A program made the position numbers and the translations under genes. Below, one piece after another: positions 55,371 to 63,683 of a stretch of DNA of 64,000 bases. Position 1 is the stretch's first letter, and each line of letters begins with the position of its first letter. The notes under the pieces were generated by a model. The model ran no database searches. It saw nothing but the letters and a program-made list of their open reading frames with translations, and was not told the origin of the DNA. This DNA is from an uncultured Flavobacteriaceae bacterium (lineage in GTDB: Bacteria > Bacteroidota > Bacteroidia > Flavobacteriales > Flavobacteriaceae): contig CANMLX010000003.1 of NCBI GenBank assembly GCA_947498845.1, positions 156,473 to 220,472 of the forward strand, read 5' to 3'.

Positions 55371-56171
55371 ATGGCATCAAAGTTTAAAACAACCGAAATA
55401 TCGGATCCAAGATTTGAGTCGGACAACCTAAGATTCATCACTGTAAAAACAAAAAACCTAAAAGGTAGAGGTGATATTTGTTTATATGTTCCAAATGCAG
55501 CGCTATCTAAAGACACGCCATTAGTTATCTTAATGCATGGGGTATATGGCAGCGCTTGGATTTGGTCTCAGAAAGCTGGTGTACATAGAACAGCTCAAAA
55601 AATGATAGAGCATGGAGATATCAAACCAATGCTAATCGCTATGCCTTCTGATGGGCTTTGGGGTGATGGTTCTGCGTATTTACCACATAATGCTTTAGAC
55701 TTTGAAAAATGGATTGCCGAAGATGTTATTGCTGCAGTTAAAGAAAACATAGAAGAGGTAACTGATAATTCTAAAATATTTATTTCTGGGCTATCTATGG
55801 GCGGTTATGGTGCTTTAAGAGTTGGCGCCAAATACCCTAAAACCTTTAGCGGCATTTCTGGGCATAGTTCTATAACAGACCTGCCGCAAATGGCCATATT
55901 TGTAGAAGAAGGTTTAGAAAACTACAAGCAAGATAATCCAACAAACGAATCGGTTTTTAGTTTAATGCAACAAAACAAAACCGATTTACCTCCTGTTAGA
56001 TTTGATTGTGGTGAAGATGATGAATTAATAGAATACAACAGAAAACTACATACCGAATTAAACCAAGAAGGAATCTCTCATATTTACCAAGAGTTCTCAG
56101 GAAAACACGAATGGATTTATTGGGAAACGCATGTGGTCGATACGCTTAAGTTTTTTAATGGGTTGATTTAA
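55371..56171 (+). CDS. Alpha/beta hydrolase of the esterase D / putative esterase family
   Basis: Protein of 266 residues without a signal peptide. VILMHGVYGSAWIWSQ (oxyanion region), nucleophile Ser in ISGLSMGGYGALRVG, Asp in RFDCGEDDELIEYN, and catalytic His in FSGKHEWIYWETH. It is 2 bp behind the GH2 gene and thus co-translated. Relatives include S-formylglutathione hydrolase and carbohydrate esterases. A link to formaldehyde from the P450 reaction or deacylation of a galactan are both open. Confidence 0.87.
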   Translation: MASKFKTTEISDPRFESDNLRFITVKTKNLKGRGDICLYVPNAALSKDTPLVILMHGVYGSAWIWSQKAGVHRTAQKMIEHGDIKPMLIAMPSDGLWGDGSAYLPHNALDFEKWIAEDVIAAVKENIEEVTDNSKIFISGLSMGGYGALRVGAKYPKTFSGISGHSSITDLPQMAIFVEEGLENYKQDNPTNESVFSLMQQNKTDLPPVRFDCGEDDELIEYNRKLHTELNQEGISHIYQEFSGKHEWIYWETHVVDTLKFFNGLI

Positions 56172-56227
56172 ATTTATTTGCTAACATAACAACTATATAA
56201 AAAGATTAATTACGTTAAATAAAACTA

Positions 56228-56534
56228 ATACCAATTCTTAAATGAATATACTGTAAAGGAAAATGATGGATTTTGGAATTATACGATACAGAAAAAATAA
56301 GCATAGCCATAGTTCAATGTCATTAAGTTAAGCTCTATTTGTATAATTTGTCACATTGAGCGCAGTCGAAATGTAATTGAATTACACGTTTTTATAAAAA
56401 TAAACTCATTTAGTTTAATGATGAAAACTTCTTAACTTAATGACATTGAGCCATAGTTACGGTTCTTTTTTATGTTGAAGATAGAATTTCAAAAGACACT
56501 TTTTAACTCAGTAAATTCATTTGGGAATTGGTAT
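56228..56534 (+). repeat. Inverted-repeat element copy C with nested 136-bp element
   Basis: Bounded by ATACCAATTC (56228) and GAATTGGTAT (ends 56534). A nested element at 56314-56449 has perfect 19-bp terminal inverted repeats (TCAATGTCATTAAGTTAAG and complement) and is flanked by identical 8-bp repeats GCCATAGT (56306-56313, 56450-56457). The outer element fills the space between the esterase gene and the end of the anti-sigma candidate gene. Confidence 0.8.
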
Positions 56535-56536
56535 AA

Positions 56537-57334
56537 CTAATCGATTTGTACTACTAATTGTTTTGCTTTATCATAGTTGAAATTACCAGAATCGCTTATT
56601 ATTTCTAAAAGTGTTTTCTTTAATTCCTGATCTTCACCTTGTTTTAAATACACCATACTCTTATACCAAAGTGCCCTTGATTTGTCTAATGAATCTGACA
56701 GTAAAAGTTTATCAAAAATTTGTAACGCTTGTTTAAAATCTCCTGTTTCCAGATAAGAAAAACCTATATAACTATATATAAGTGGGTCTTGAGTTTCATT
56801 TAAATAACGCTCAAAAAAGGGAAGCGCTTTTTTATAGTCTTGAGCTCGAAACGCTATAATCCCTTTGCTTAAAGACTTATTTTCTGGTCCTCTTTTAACA
56901 AATGATGGTAAATCATCTTTATCAAAATACATAGTATAAAGATCATTATTTAATTTGGATTTATAGAAAAAAGTAAAAGCTAAACCTATTAAAAAAACAG
57001 CTGCAATAGAAGTAATAGCATATTTTATTTTGGGTAAACTACGCTTATTTTTATAATGATTCCCGGCTTTCTTTAACTTTGATTTTAATTGTATCGCATC
57101 ATCACTTTTAATATAGTTTTCTATATACTTGACAGACTTATCGTGTTTATTGTCTCTTTCTAAAGAAAGCCAGATTTCTTCATGCAAATGGTGATTAATT
57201 TCATTAAAAACCTCTACAGACTGTTTTAAATCAGCATCTTGAGCCATTCTTAATTCGAATTGCTTTTGCTCTTCTAAAGGCATATCCTCACCTAAATAAG
57301 CTTCTATTTTCTTATATATATCTTCTTGCTCCAT
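56537..57334 (-). CDS. Membrane TPR protein, anti-sigma factor candidate
   Basis: Protein of 265 residues. A cytoplasmic N-terminal part (IEAYLGEDMPLEEQKQFELRMAQDADLKQSVEVF) resembles the start of many Bacteroidota anti-sigma proteins. One membrane span follows (about 107-125, YAITSIAAVFLIGLAFTFFY), then a periplasmic domain with TPR-like units (IAFRAQDYKKALPFFERYL, YSYIGFSYLETGDFKQALQIFDKLL). It starts 2 bp after the ECF sigma gene. The pairing suggests it holds the sigma factor at the membrane until a periplasmic signal arrives; inferred from context. Confidence 0.78.
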   Translation of the reverse strand: MEQEDIYKKIEAYLGEDMPLEEQKQFELRMAQDADLKQSVEVFNEINHHLHEEIWLSLERDNKHDKSVKYIENYIKSDDAIQLKSKLKKAGNHYKNKRSLPKIKYAITSIAAVFLIGLAFTFFYKSKLNNDLYTMYFDKDDLPSFVKRGPENKSLSKGIIAFRAQDYKKALPFFERYLNETQDPLIYSYIGFSYLETGDFKQALQIFDKLLLSDSLDKSRALWYKSMVYLKQGEDQELKKTLLEIISDSGNFNYDKAKQLVVQID

Positions 57335-57336
57335 TA

Positions 57337-57900
57337 CTAGCTTAAATCTTTATATTTGCGATCACTTTTAATAAGCGACGCTAACTTTTTTTTGCATTTA
57401 AAAACACGCTGAAAGGCCACATTCTCTGATGAGTAATTAAACTTTTTTACAATAATATCATAAGACACTTTATTAAAATAATCTTTTAAAAGTGTCTTAC
57501 AATTATCTGAAAGCTCATTTAGTTTTTCCTCAAACAATTCCCATCTTTCCTGTTCTAAAATAAACGATATATGCTTAAACGTTTCATCTTTTAGTTCTAA
57601 ACCCCTTTCATTTCTTACCCTATTTTTTCGCTCATTTAATTCTTTATACCAAAGATTCTTGCATATAGTAAACAAATAACCATCAAACGACGATTTTATT
57701 TCGAGTGTTCTAACTTTTGATCTTACTATTAAATGGAATAAGGCATCTTGAAATATTTCTTCAGCATCTCTATAGGCTCCCTTGTTTTTTTTTATAAAAC
57801 CAACCACCTTAGGGAAATTGTTTTTATAGATAGTATTAATAATAATGAGATCCCCTGATAATAGTCCTTTTAAGTAGATGTTACTTTGCTTTGCTTTCAT
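57337..57900 (-). CDS. ECF-type RNA polymerase sigma factor
   Basis: Small sigma factor with region 2 (AYRDAEEIFQDALFHLIVRSK...SSFDGYLFTICKNLWYKELNERK) and region 4 (LSDNCKTLLKDYFNKVSYDIIVKKFNYSSENVAFQRVFKCKKKL). The longest frame opens at TTG 57954, but ATG 57900 gives the usual start MKAKQSNIYLKGLLSGD. That TTG overlaps a possible -33 element (TTG at 57954-57952) located 22 nt before TATATTTA (57929-57922). It is divergent from the lipoprotein and CHAT genes. Confidence 0.9.
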   Translation of the reverse strand: MKAKQSNIYLKGLLSGDLIIINTIYKNNFPKVVGFIKKNKGAYRDAEEIFQDALFHLIVRSKVRTLEIKSSFDGYLFTICKNLWYKELNERKNRVRNERGLELKDETFKHISFILEQERWELFEEKLNELSDNCKTLLKDYFNKVSYDIIVKKFNYSSENVAFQRVFKCKKKLASLIKSDRKYKDLS

Positions 57901-57999
57901 TCTAAATCCGTAGATAGAGGGTAAATATAATATGATTAGATTGTAAAAATACAATTTAACGAAATATTAAAGCACATAAACCATTAATTGGCAACACAC

Positions 58000-58045
58000 T
58001 ACCTGTTTAGGATGGGTAATTGTATAACTAAAATATGTATATTTA
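58000..58045 (+). promoter_or_regulatory. TACC...GGGTA site and promoter upstream of the lipoprotein gene
   Basis: TACCTGT (58000-58006) faces ATGGGTA (58012-58018). These resemble NarL heptamers (TACYYMT) in inverted arrangement. TATATTTA (58038-58045), a possible -7 element, follows 19 nt after GGGTA. Similar arrangements stand before the LuxR regulator gene and the T9SS protein gene. Confidence 0.45.
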
Positions 58046-58143
58046 AAGTTTATCCATTTTTAATAAAAAATAAGGGTAAGATTTTAAAAATTAATTAACT
58101 TTTTATAAAAAACAGTATTAATCTTAAAATTGTAAATTACATT

Positions 58144-58632
58144 ATGAAAACAAAAAAAATATTTTTAGGACTATTCATCTCTCTTTTTATTATGAGCTGC
58201 TCTACTGAAGAAATAACTGAGGATAATCCTAAATTAGTTAACAATACAACATCAAACAAGCTATCGTCTAAATCTTCTCTTGACAATAAAAGCTCAACAG
58301 TTAATATAGATTATGGCATGCCCTTTGAAGATCAATATTTACATGAATCAGATCTAATTAAAATTAGATATCATATAAACTCCAATGATACAAAATTTGA
58401 TATTAGGCATAAATTTTCTCGTAAATACCCAAATTTAGTTTTGGTAAAAGTATCTACCGAAAGAAATCCTATAGAATATTGGTTTTTTAAGCTAGAAGAT
58501 ACTAGTCAACATAGAGGAGATACTCCTTATAGATATCCTGATGAGGATAAAGATCCACAATCTAAAAACGACTCATACAAATCTCTATTAAAAGACATAG
58601 AATCTCATACCTTAATAGATTTATATGATTAA
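58144..58632 (+). CDS. Small lipoprotein of the CHAT cluster
   Basis: Protein of 162 residues with a clear lipoprotein signal (FISLFIMSC|STEEITEDN), a Ser/Asn-rich linker (to about 55) and a compact domain about 60-160 (MPFEDQYLHESDLIKIRYHINSN, FRHKFSRKYPNLVLVKVSTERN-like). I do not recognise the domain. It is followed by a hairpin at 58710, then the CHAT gene; partial read-through is likely. It could be a ligand sensor or a substrate of the CHAT protein; unknown. Confidence 0.75.
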   Translation: MKTKKIFLGLFISLFIMSCSTEEITEDNPKLVNNTTSNKLSSKSSLDNKSSTVNIDYGMPFEDQYLHESDLIKIRYHINSNDTKFDIRHKFSRKYPNLVLVKVSTERNPIEYWFFKLEDTSQHRGDTPYRYPDEDKDPQSKNDSYKSLLKDIESHTLIDLYD

Positions 58633-58709
58633 GATAACACGGCACTTAAGAGACAAAATCTTATAACAAGTTAAAAATACTTTCAACCAGTATTATTTAC
58701 AAATATAAT

Positions 58710-58738
58710 AATGCCAGAGAGATTCTCTGGCATTTTGT
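58710..58738 (+). terminator. Hairpin between the lipoprotein and CHAT genes
   Basis: AATGCCAGAGA and TCTCTGGCATT form an 11-bp stem with a 3-nt loop, followed by TTGTAATTTGG. The T-run is short, so it may only attenuate, lowering CHAT expression relative to the lipoprotein. Confidence 0.65.
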
Positions 58739-58771
58739 AATTTGGTAGCTCTTAAGGTAAAAATTGTTTTT

Positions 58772-61570
58772 ATGTCTTTAAGGTATTATTTTATAGTGAT
58801 AGTAACAGCAATGTTAAATTCGCTTACTACTTTTTCTCAAAACGATATTGATTGGGAAAAAATTCTTGAGTCTAATATTTCTAACAAAGAAAAATCAAGA
58901 AAGTTAGATTCTATTATTGAATTAAATAAAACGAAGAAAGACAATAAACTAGAACGATTAACACATAAATATGCCATATGGTTATATAAAAAAAATATAG
59001 ACAAAGCTATATCTGTAGCAAAATATTCATTACAAATAAAACAAAAACACTTTTCCAGCGACACATTATTAATTCAAAACGGCTACTATAATATTGGATT
59101 CTTCTTATACAAAAACAACCAAACTTTAGAAAGTATAAAATATTATAAAAAGGTAATAGAGCTTGATCCAACTAATACATATGCTACTGAAGCTTATTCA
59201 GAATTAGCTCGTTGCTATAGAGACAAAGGAGACTACTATAATGCTATTAATTACTTTGAACTAGCACAATCATTAGCAAAAAAGCACAAAGATTACCGTA
59301 GATTTATTGTAAATGCTATTAATGCTTCTGAAGTACATTCAAAACTTAATACGCCTATTTATTTAAAAAAAGGCATTAAAAACTTAAAAGTATCTGATTC
59401 TTTAACCAGAGTAATAAATTCAAGTCTCACAACAAAATATAATATAAAACTGGGATTAGGCATTTTATATGACGATGACAAACACATAAACATAAAAAAA
59501 GCTTTAAAATATTATGATCATGCATTACAAATAGCACAAAAACTAAAAGATTCACAAAAGATTAATACTGTATACTTGAGTAAAGGGAACCTTTTTAACA
59601 CGACAAATCCAGATCGAGCAATTCAGTTGCAAAAATTATCATTGTCATTTATTAGTAAAAAAGATTCTAATCTGTATTTTTCCACTTACGCTAACATAGC
59701 CTATTGCCTAGCTAACAAACAAAATTTTCAGGAAAGTATCGCATATTATCAAAAGGCACTAAACATTATTACTAAAAAAAAGAGGCCTCCTTACTTTAAT
59801 ACTAAAACTATTTCTCAAATACCAAATAAAGCAAACGTAATATTAGTGCTTAAAGGTTTAGCTACTGCTTATTTAAAACAATATCTAATTACTAAAAACC
59901 CTTCTTTATTAAATGTATCTCTTACTACTTTTATGGAAGCTGATATTCTTTTAGACCTTATGCTTATTGAAAGTAATGAGTTCAAATCTAAATTATATTG
60001 GCAGAAACAAAGCTCAGAATTGTATGGACGAGCTATTGAAGCTTGTTTCTTAGCTAACGAAAAAGTAAAAGCTTTTTATTTTATGGAAAAAAATAAAGCT
60101 TCTCTTTTATCTAAAGACCTGTTAAATAATAAATTCAAACAATCATTAAAACTACCTACAAAACTAGTTACACAGGAAACTAAACTTAGAAAACAAATAT
60201 ATGTTCTAGAAGAAAAAAAGAAAAACATATTAAATCCTGAGGAGTTTGATAAAGCTAACATAGAAATACTTAATAAAAAAAGACGTTTACAAACATTACT
60301 GGATAGTTTGAAAACTCATGTTACCGAGTATACTAATTTTAAAATACAATACTCAATTCACGACCTTAAAAAGGTTCAGAAAAGTATTCATAACAATACA
60401 GTAGTTTTAGAATACAATATCTCAGAACATACCGATTACGGCCCCTTTAGTAAAGGTTATACCCCTATTATTTCAGGAAGTAACTATGGAAAAAAAGATT
60501 ATGCCAAAGGATATCTATTATGCATTACTAAAACAGATAGTCACTTTATCGAGTTAGACAATGTAAATCTTTTAAAAAAAGATATTAAACTGTTCGTCCA
60601 ACTCGTATCTAAACCTTTTAAAACGAAAGAGGATGTTAAACTGTATACCAAGGTTGCTCATCAAATATTTAATTGTTTAATACCTAAAGAAATAAGCGAA
60701 ACTATAAAAAGTAAAAAAGTAAAAATTATACCAGACAACTATCTTAATTACATACCTTTTGAAGCATTAGTTACTTCTCCATTAATTAAAAATAGACCTA
60801 AATATTTAATTGAAGATTGTGATATTAGTTATGCTTATTCTAATACGTTTTTAAATCATACTATAAGAAGTAATGAAAATAACACCCCTTCTTCTTTTGC
60901 TGGTTTTGCTCCAATTAATTTCGATAAGTACAATTTAGTGCCTTTAAAATACAGCAATACTGAAATCACTAATATTAATAATCATTTTTGTGGAGATCTA
61001 TTTACCAATCAGGATGCTTCTAAAAAGCAATTTTTAGACCAATTAAAACATAGAAATATTATTCATTTGGCTACTCATGCCAATGCCATAGACTCCATTG
61101 CTCCTTGGATTGCCTTTAGTGATGACAAACTAAATTTAGATGAGCTATATTTTGCCAAAACTCAAGCAGATTTAATTGTATTAAGTGGCTGCAACACCTT
61201 GGTTGGCAAACAAGAGACAGGCGAAGGTGTTATGAGCTTAGCCAGAGGCTTTTTTTATGCCGGAGCCAACAGTGTAGTATCTTCTTTATGGAATTTAGAT
61301 GATAGATCTTCGTCTCGCATTATGAATGCATTTTATAAAAACTTAAAAAACAGGGAATCCAAATCTCAGGCTTTAAGACATGCTAAACTTAGTTACTTAA
61401 AAAACAGTTCGCTTTCTGAAAGCTCACCTCATTTTTGGGCGCCGTTTGTTTTATTGGGAAATACAAGCCCTATAAAAAATCCGCCAAACACACCTTTATT
61501 ATGGCTACTTACCTTAATGCCATTACTTATTTTATTCCTGATTTTATACAGAAAATTTAAAAATAAATAG
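58772..61570 (+). CDS. TPR-CHAT domain membrane protein (caspase-like protease candidate)
   Basis: From ATG 58772 the protein has 932 residues; the longer TTG start at 58742 adds nothing typical. An N-terminal export signal (YYFIVIVTAMLNSLTTFSQ) precedes TPR repeats (about 90-320: NGYYNIGFFLYKNNQTLESIKYYKKVIELDP, AYSELARCYRDKGDYYNAINYFELA), a helical linker (about 400-540), and a CHAT domain (about 630-900) with the candidate dyad His769 (IIHLATHANA) and Cys807 (VLSGCNTLVG), and GEGVMSLARGFFYAGANSVVSSLWNLDD. A C-terminal membrane span (LLWLLTLMPLLILFLILY) ends it. The TPR and CHAT parts are therefore predicted in the periplasm. Its location between an ECF pair and a LuxR regulator suggests signalling. 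Confidence 0.9.
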   Translation: MSLRYYFIVIVTAMLNSLTTFSQNDIDWEKILESNISNKEKSRKLDSIIELNKTKKDNKLERLTHKYAIWLYKKNIDKAISVAKYSLQIKQKHFSSDTLLIQNGYYNIGFFLYKNNQTLESIKYYKKVIELDPTNTYATEAYSELARCYRDKGDYYNAINYFELAQSLAKKHKDYRRFIVNAINASEVHSKLNTPIYLKKGIKNLKVSDSLTRVINSSLTTKYNIKLGLGILYDDDKHINIKKALKYYDHALQIAQKLKDSQKINTVYLSKGNLFNTTNPDRAIQLQKLSLSFISKKDSNLYFSTYANIAYCLANKQNFQESIAYYQKALNIITKKKRPPYFNTKTISQIPNKANVILVLKGLATAYLKQYLITKNPSLLNVSLTTFMEADILLDLMLIESNEFKSKLYWQKQSSELYGRAIEACFLANEKVKAFYFMEKNKASLLSKDLLNNKFKQSLKLPTKLVTQETKLRKQIYVLEEKKKNILNPEEFDKANIEILNKKRRLQTLLDSLKTHVTEYTNFKIQYSIHDLKKVQKSIHNNTVVLEYNISEHTDYGPFSKGYTPIISGSNYGKKDYAKGYLLCITKTDSHFIELDNVNLLKKDIKLFVQLVSKPFKTKEDVKLYTKVAHQIFNCLIPKEISETIKSKKVKIIPDNYLNYIPFEALVTSPLIKNRPKYLIEDCDISYAYSNTFLNHTIRSNENNTPSSFAGFAPINFDKYNLVPLKYSNTEITNINNHFCGDLFTNQDASKKQFLDQLKHRNIIHLATHANAIDSIAPWIAFSDDKLNLDELYFAKTQADLIVLSGCNTLVGKQETGEGVMSLARGFFYAGANSVVSSLWNLDDRSSSRIMNAFYKNLKNRESKSQALRHAKLSYLKNSSLSESSPHFWAPFVLLGNTSPIKNPPNTPLLWLLTLMPLLILFLILYRKFKNK

Positions 61571-61617
61571 ACCTAAATCTCACTTTTCTTTTTCAATTAA
61601 GCAAAAAAAATGAGCCA

Positions 61618-61678
61618 TACCCGTAAATTTTTCCTTTTTTATGGGTAAGAAGTGCTTTTCATTGTAACTGTATCTATG
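61618..61678 (+). promoter_or_regulatory. TACCC...GGGTA site upstream of the LuxR-type regulator gene
   Basis: TACCCGT (61618-61624) and ATGGGTA (61641-61647) form an inverted pair with NarL-like heptamers, followed by TATCTATG (61671-61678) as a possible -7 element 22 nt after GGGTA. It lies in the 143-bp gap between the CHAT gene and the regulator gene. Confidence 0.45.
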
Positions 61679-61713
61679 AGAAACAATATGTTTTATCCAA
61701 AAATTGCCTCATT

Positions 61714-62334
61714 ATGGAATCAGTTGTAATAATAGAAAACGATCTTGTTACGAGAAAAAACTATACTACAATTATTAATAAATCTAAAGGTTTTTATGTT
61801 TTAGCTAATTTTAATTGTTTTAAAAAAAGCACATTAAAACAATTAAAACCTAATATTATTCTTTTAGATGTATCAATACCTAATAACTCTGGAATTAACA
61901 TAATAAAGCAAGTAAAAGAAATACTTAACAATACTAAAGTTATTGTTCTTAGTGAAAAAATTTGTTATCAAGATATTTCGAAATCTCTTTATGCTGGGGT
62001 CAATGGCTACTTAATAAAAAATAAAAACCTAAAACTTGTGGAATCATTAGAGCATCTTGGCCAAGGGGGTATACCAATGAGTGATAACGTTTTTAGAATA
62101 ATTATAGACTCTTTCCGGCAATATCAATTTGAAGAGTTAACCAAAAGAGAAAACGAAGTATTCCAATTATTAATAAAAGGTAATAGTAATGCTAGTATGG
62201 CTAACACATTAAATGTAAGCCCTAACACAATAAAATACCACTTGCGTAATATTTATGAAAAGTTAGATATTTATTGTAGGGATCAAGCCATTAATTTGGT
62301 TAATCGTAAAAAAGGAATTTTAAATACTGTTTGA
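61714..62334 (+). CDS. LuxR/NarL-type response regulator (orphan)
   Basis: Protein of 206 residues. Receiver domain with acidic pocket (VVIIENDLV), phospho-acceptor Asp in NIILLDVSIPNNSGI, and conserved Lys in VIVLSEKI; then the LuxR HTH LTKRENEVFQLLIKGNSNASMANTLNVSPNTIKYHLRNIYEKLDIY. No histidine kinase gene adjoins it, so its partner is elsewhere or phosphorylation is not used. It stands between the CHAT gene and a secreted protein gene, each preceded by similar inverted repeats. Confidence 0.92.
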   Translation: MESVVIIENDLVTRKNYTTIINKSKGFYVLANFNCFKKSTLKQLKPNIILLDVSIPNNSGINIIKQVKEILNNTKVIVLSEKICYQDISKSLYAGVNGYLIKNKNLKLVESLEHLGQGGIPMSDNVFRIIIDSFRQYQFEELTKRENEVFQLLIKGNSNASMANTLNVSPNTIKYHLRNIYEKLDIYCRDQAINLVNRKKGILNTV

Positions 62335-62405
62335 TTTTATCAATTCGTACACCATAATCCAAACACCATAAAGTAATTCTTTATATTTCTATTTTAAGAA
62401 TAGTA

Positions 62406-62450
62406 ATACCAATTCTTAAATGAATTTACTGAGTTAAAAAAATGATGAGT
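62406..62450 (+). repeat. Solo end of the ATACCAATTC repeat family (copy D)
   Basis: ATACCAATTCTTAAATGAAT followed by TTACTGAGTTAAAAA matches the terminal about 40 bp of the other copies; no second end is found nearby. It is a remnant in the 409-bp gap between the regulator and the secreted protein genes. The rest of the gap is AT-rich with no gene. Confidence 0.65.
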
Positions 62451-62657
62451 AATATACATGTTTTGAATAAATCAATTAATTGTATATCACGCACAATTGC
62501 GTGAAGTGCAACATTGAGCAAACATCTATGATTACACACTAACAAATAAAGGTTACAACTTCATACTAGTAAAAATAGTCCTAACTATAGAAATCTATTG
62601 TGGCTTCTTATACGAAGCTTTAAACTTTCTATAATAACATAGTCTTTAAACATAAAA

Positions 62658-62700
62658 CTACCCAAAACGGGTAGGAAACACAATAGACTTAGCACCTATA
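62658..62700 (+). promoter_or_regulatory. CTACCC/GGGTAG inverted repeat and promoter of the T9SS protein gene
   Basis: CTACCC (62658-62663) and GGGTAG (62669-62674) form a perfect inverted repeat with a 5-nt spacer. TATATTTG, a perfect Bacteroidota -7 element, follows at about 62697, 23 nt after GGGTA. There is no TTG at the -33 position, which suggests an activator-dependent promoter or an alternative sigma factor. Confidence 0.55.
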
Positions 62701-62743
62701 TTTGCGGGATACCAAATTTTACTTCAAAGTAAAAACATATATT

Positions 62744-63442
62744 ATGAAACATACTTTACTATACCTAAGCTTACTATTTTTATCAATTAACAACTTATTT
62801 GCCCAAGAACCTATTACGGTGAGCGGCAACTGTTTTATACCAGAAGCCCTAGGTATTTATATTGCAGATGGTGAATCTAATGGTAAACCCAGATATTTTT
62901 TAGGAGACACCTCTGCTTGTTCTGCATTTAGTGATCAGTCTCCATGCGAAGCAGCAGACGTTGAAGTTTACGATATTAGCTGGACTGGAACAGAATGGCG
63001 ATGGCGGGTTTTAGTCTTTGGATGTCAATGGTTTTCATTTTCATCATCCTGTACTATTCTATCTTCGGGTCAGATTCTTGCGACCAATACTGCAGATACG
63101 CCTTTCCCTCCTTGTTTAGGTTGGGAAGAAGCGCCTAGTGGTTGTATCCCAGAACTATCAAGCTCTGGATGTAGTGCTTTAAGTATACTAGAAAATACGT
63201 TTTCTGGTAATCTTATGCTTTACCCTAATCCCACAAAAGATAACGTTACTATCGATTTTGGAAAGCTAAACAAAGAACTTAGCATAAGTTTAAGTAATAT
63301 TAGTGGACAAACTATTTGGACAAAAAAGCACAAAAACGCATCCTCTATTAAGTTTGAAATAAAACAACCAGCAGGCATCTATTTTCTTGAAATAACTGGA
63401 GAAAAAGGAGAAAATGCGCATTTAAAATTGATTAAAGAATAA
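62744..63442 (+). CDS. Secreted Cys-rich protein with T9SS sorting domain
   Basis: From ATG 62744 (the frame opens earlier at TTG 62702) the protein has 232 residues. Signal peptide MKHTLLYLSLLFLSINNLFA|QEP. A compact domain (about 20-130) with about ten Cys in total and the motif GIYIADGESNGKPRYFLGD...ISWTGTEWRWRVLVFGCQW, reminiscent of small extracellular domains with a G-x-Y...NGxPxY...W-G-x-W pattern. The end is a type IX sorting domain (LMLYPNPTKDNVTIDF...GIYFLEITGEKGENAHLKLI). Exported across the outer membrane; function unknown. Likely an output of the neighbouring regulatory genes. Confidence 0.85.
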   Translation: MKHTLLYLSLLFLSINNLFAQEPITVSGNCFIPEALGIYIADGESNGKPRYFLGDTSACSAFSDQSPCEAADVEVYDISWTGTEWRWRVLVFGCQWFSFSSSCTILSSGQILATNTADTPFPPCLGWEEAPSGCIPELSSSGCSALSILENTFSGNLMLYPNPTKDNVTIDFGKLNKELSISLSNISGQTIWTKKHKNASSIKFEIKQPAGIYFLEITGEKGENAHLKLIKE

Positions 63443-63501
63443 AAGTTAAGAAGAAACATTATAAATGACGAATACAAAAAAATTGATAGTGAAAGACTTT
63501 T

Positions 63502-63683
63502 ATGTCTAAAAAGAATGATAAAAATAAAGCAGAAAGAATAGTAGAATTATAACTAAAAACGACAACTATATTTTAGGACGCAATTATGTTAGAGAACAAA
63601 CACCTAAATTAAATGGAAAAATCTCTTATAGTCACCTTAGAACACGTTATGTTATTCTTGATCACAATTATAAAATTTTATGA
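63502..63683 (+). pseudogene. Possible frameshifted small gene fragment
   Basis: ATG 63502 opens a 16-codon frame ending ERIVEL-stop; a one-base correction joins it to TKNDNYILGRNYVREQTPKL and a further 20 residues ending DHNYKIL before TGA 63683. The joined sequence is coding-like (no rare composition, continuous). I do not recognise the family. It may be the remnant of a longer gene. Confidence 0.3.

Noticed and set aside
57901..57954. TTG start that lengthens the ECF sigma factor by 18 residues
   Set aside because: The added sequence is hydrophobic and atypical and coincides with a possible promoter; ATG 57900 gives the usual family start.
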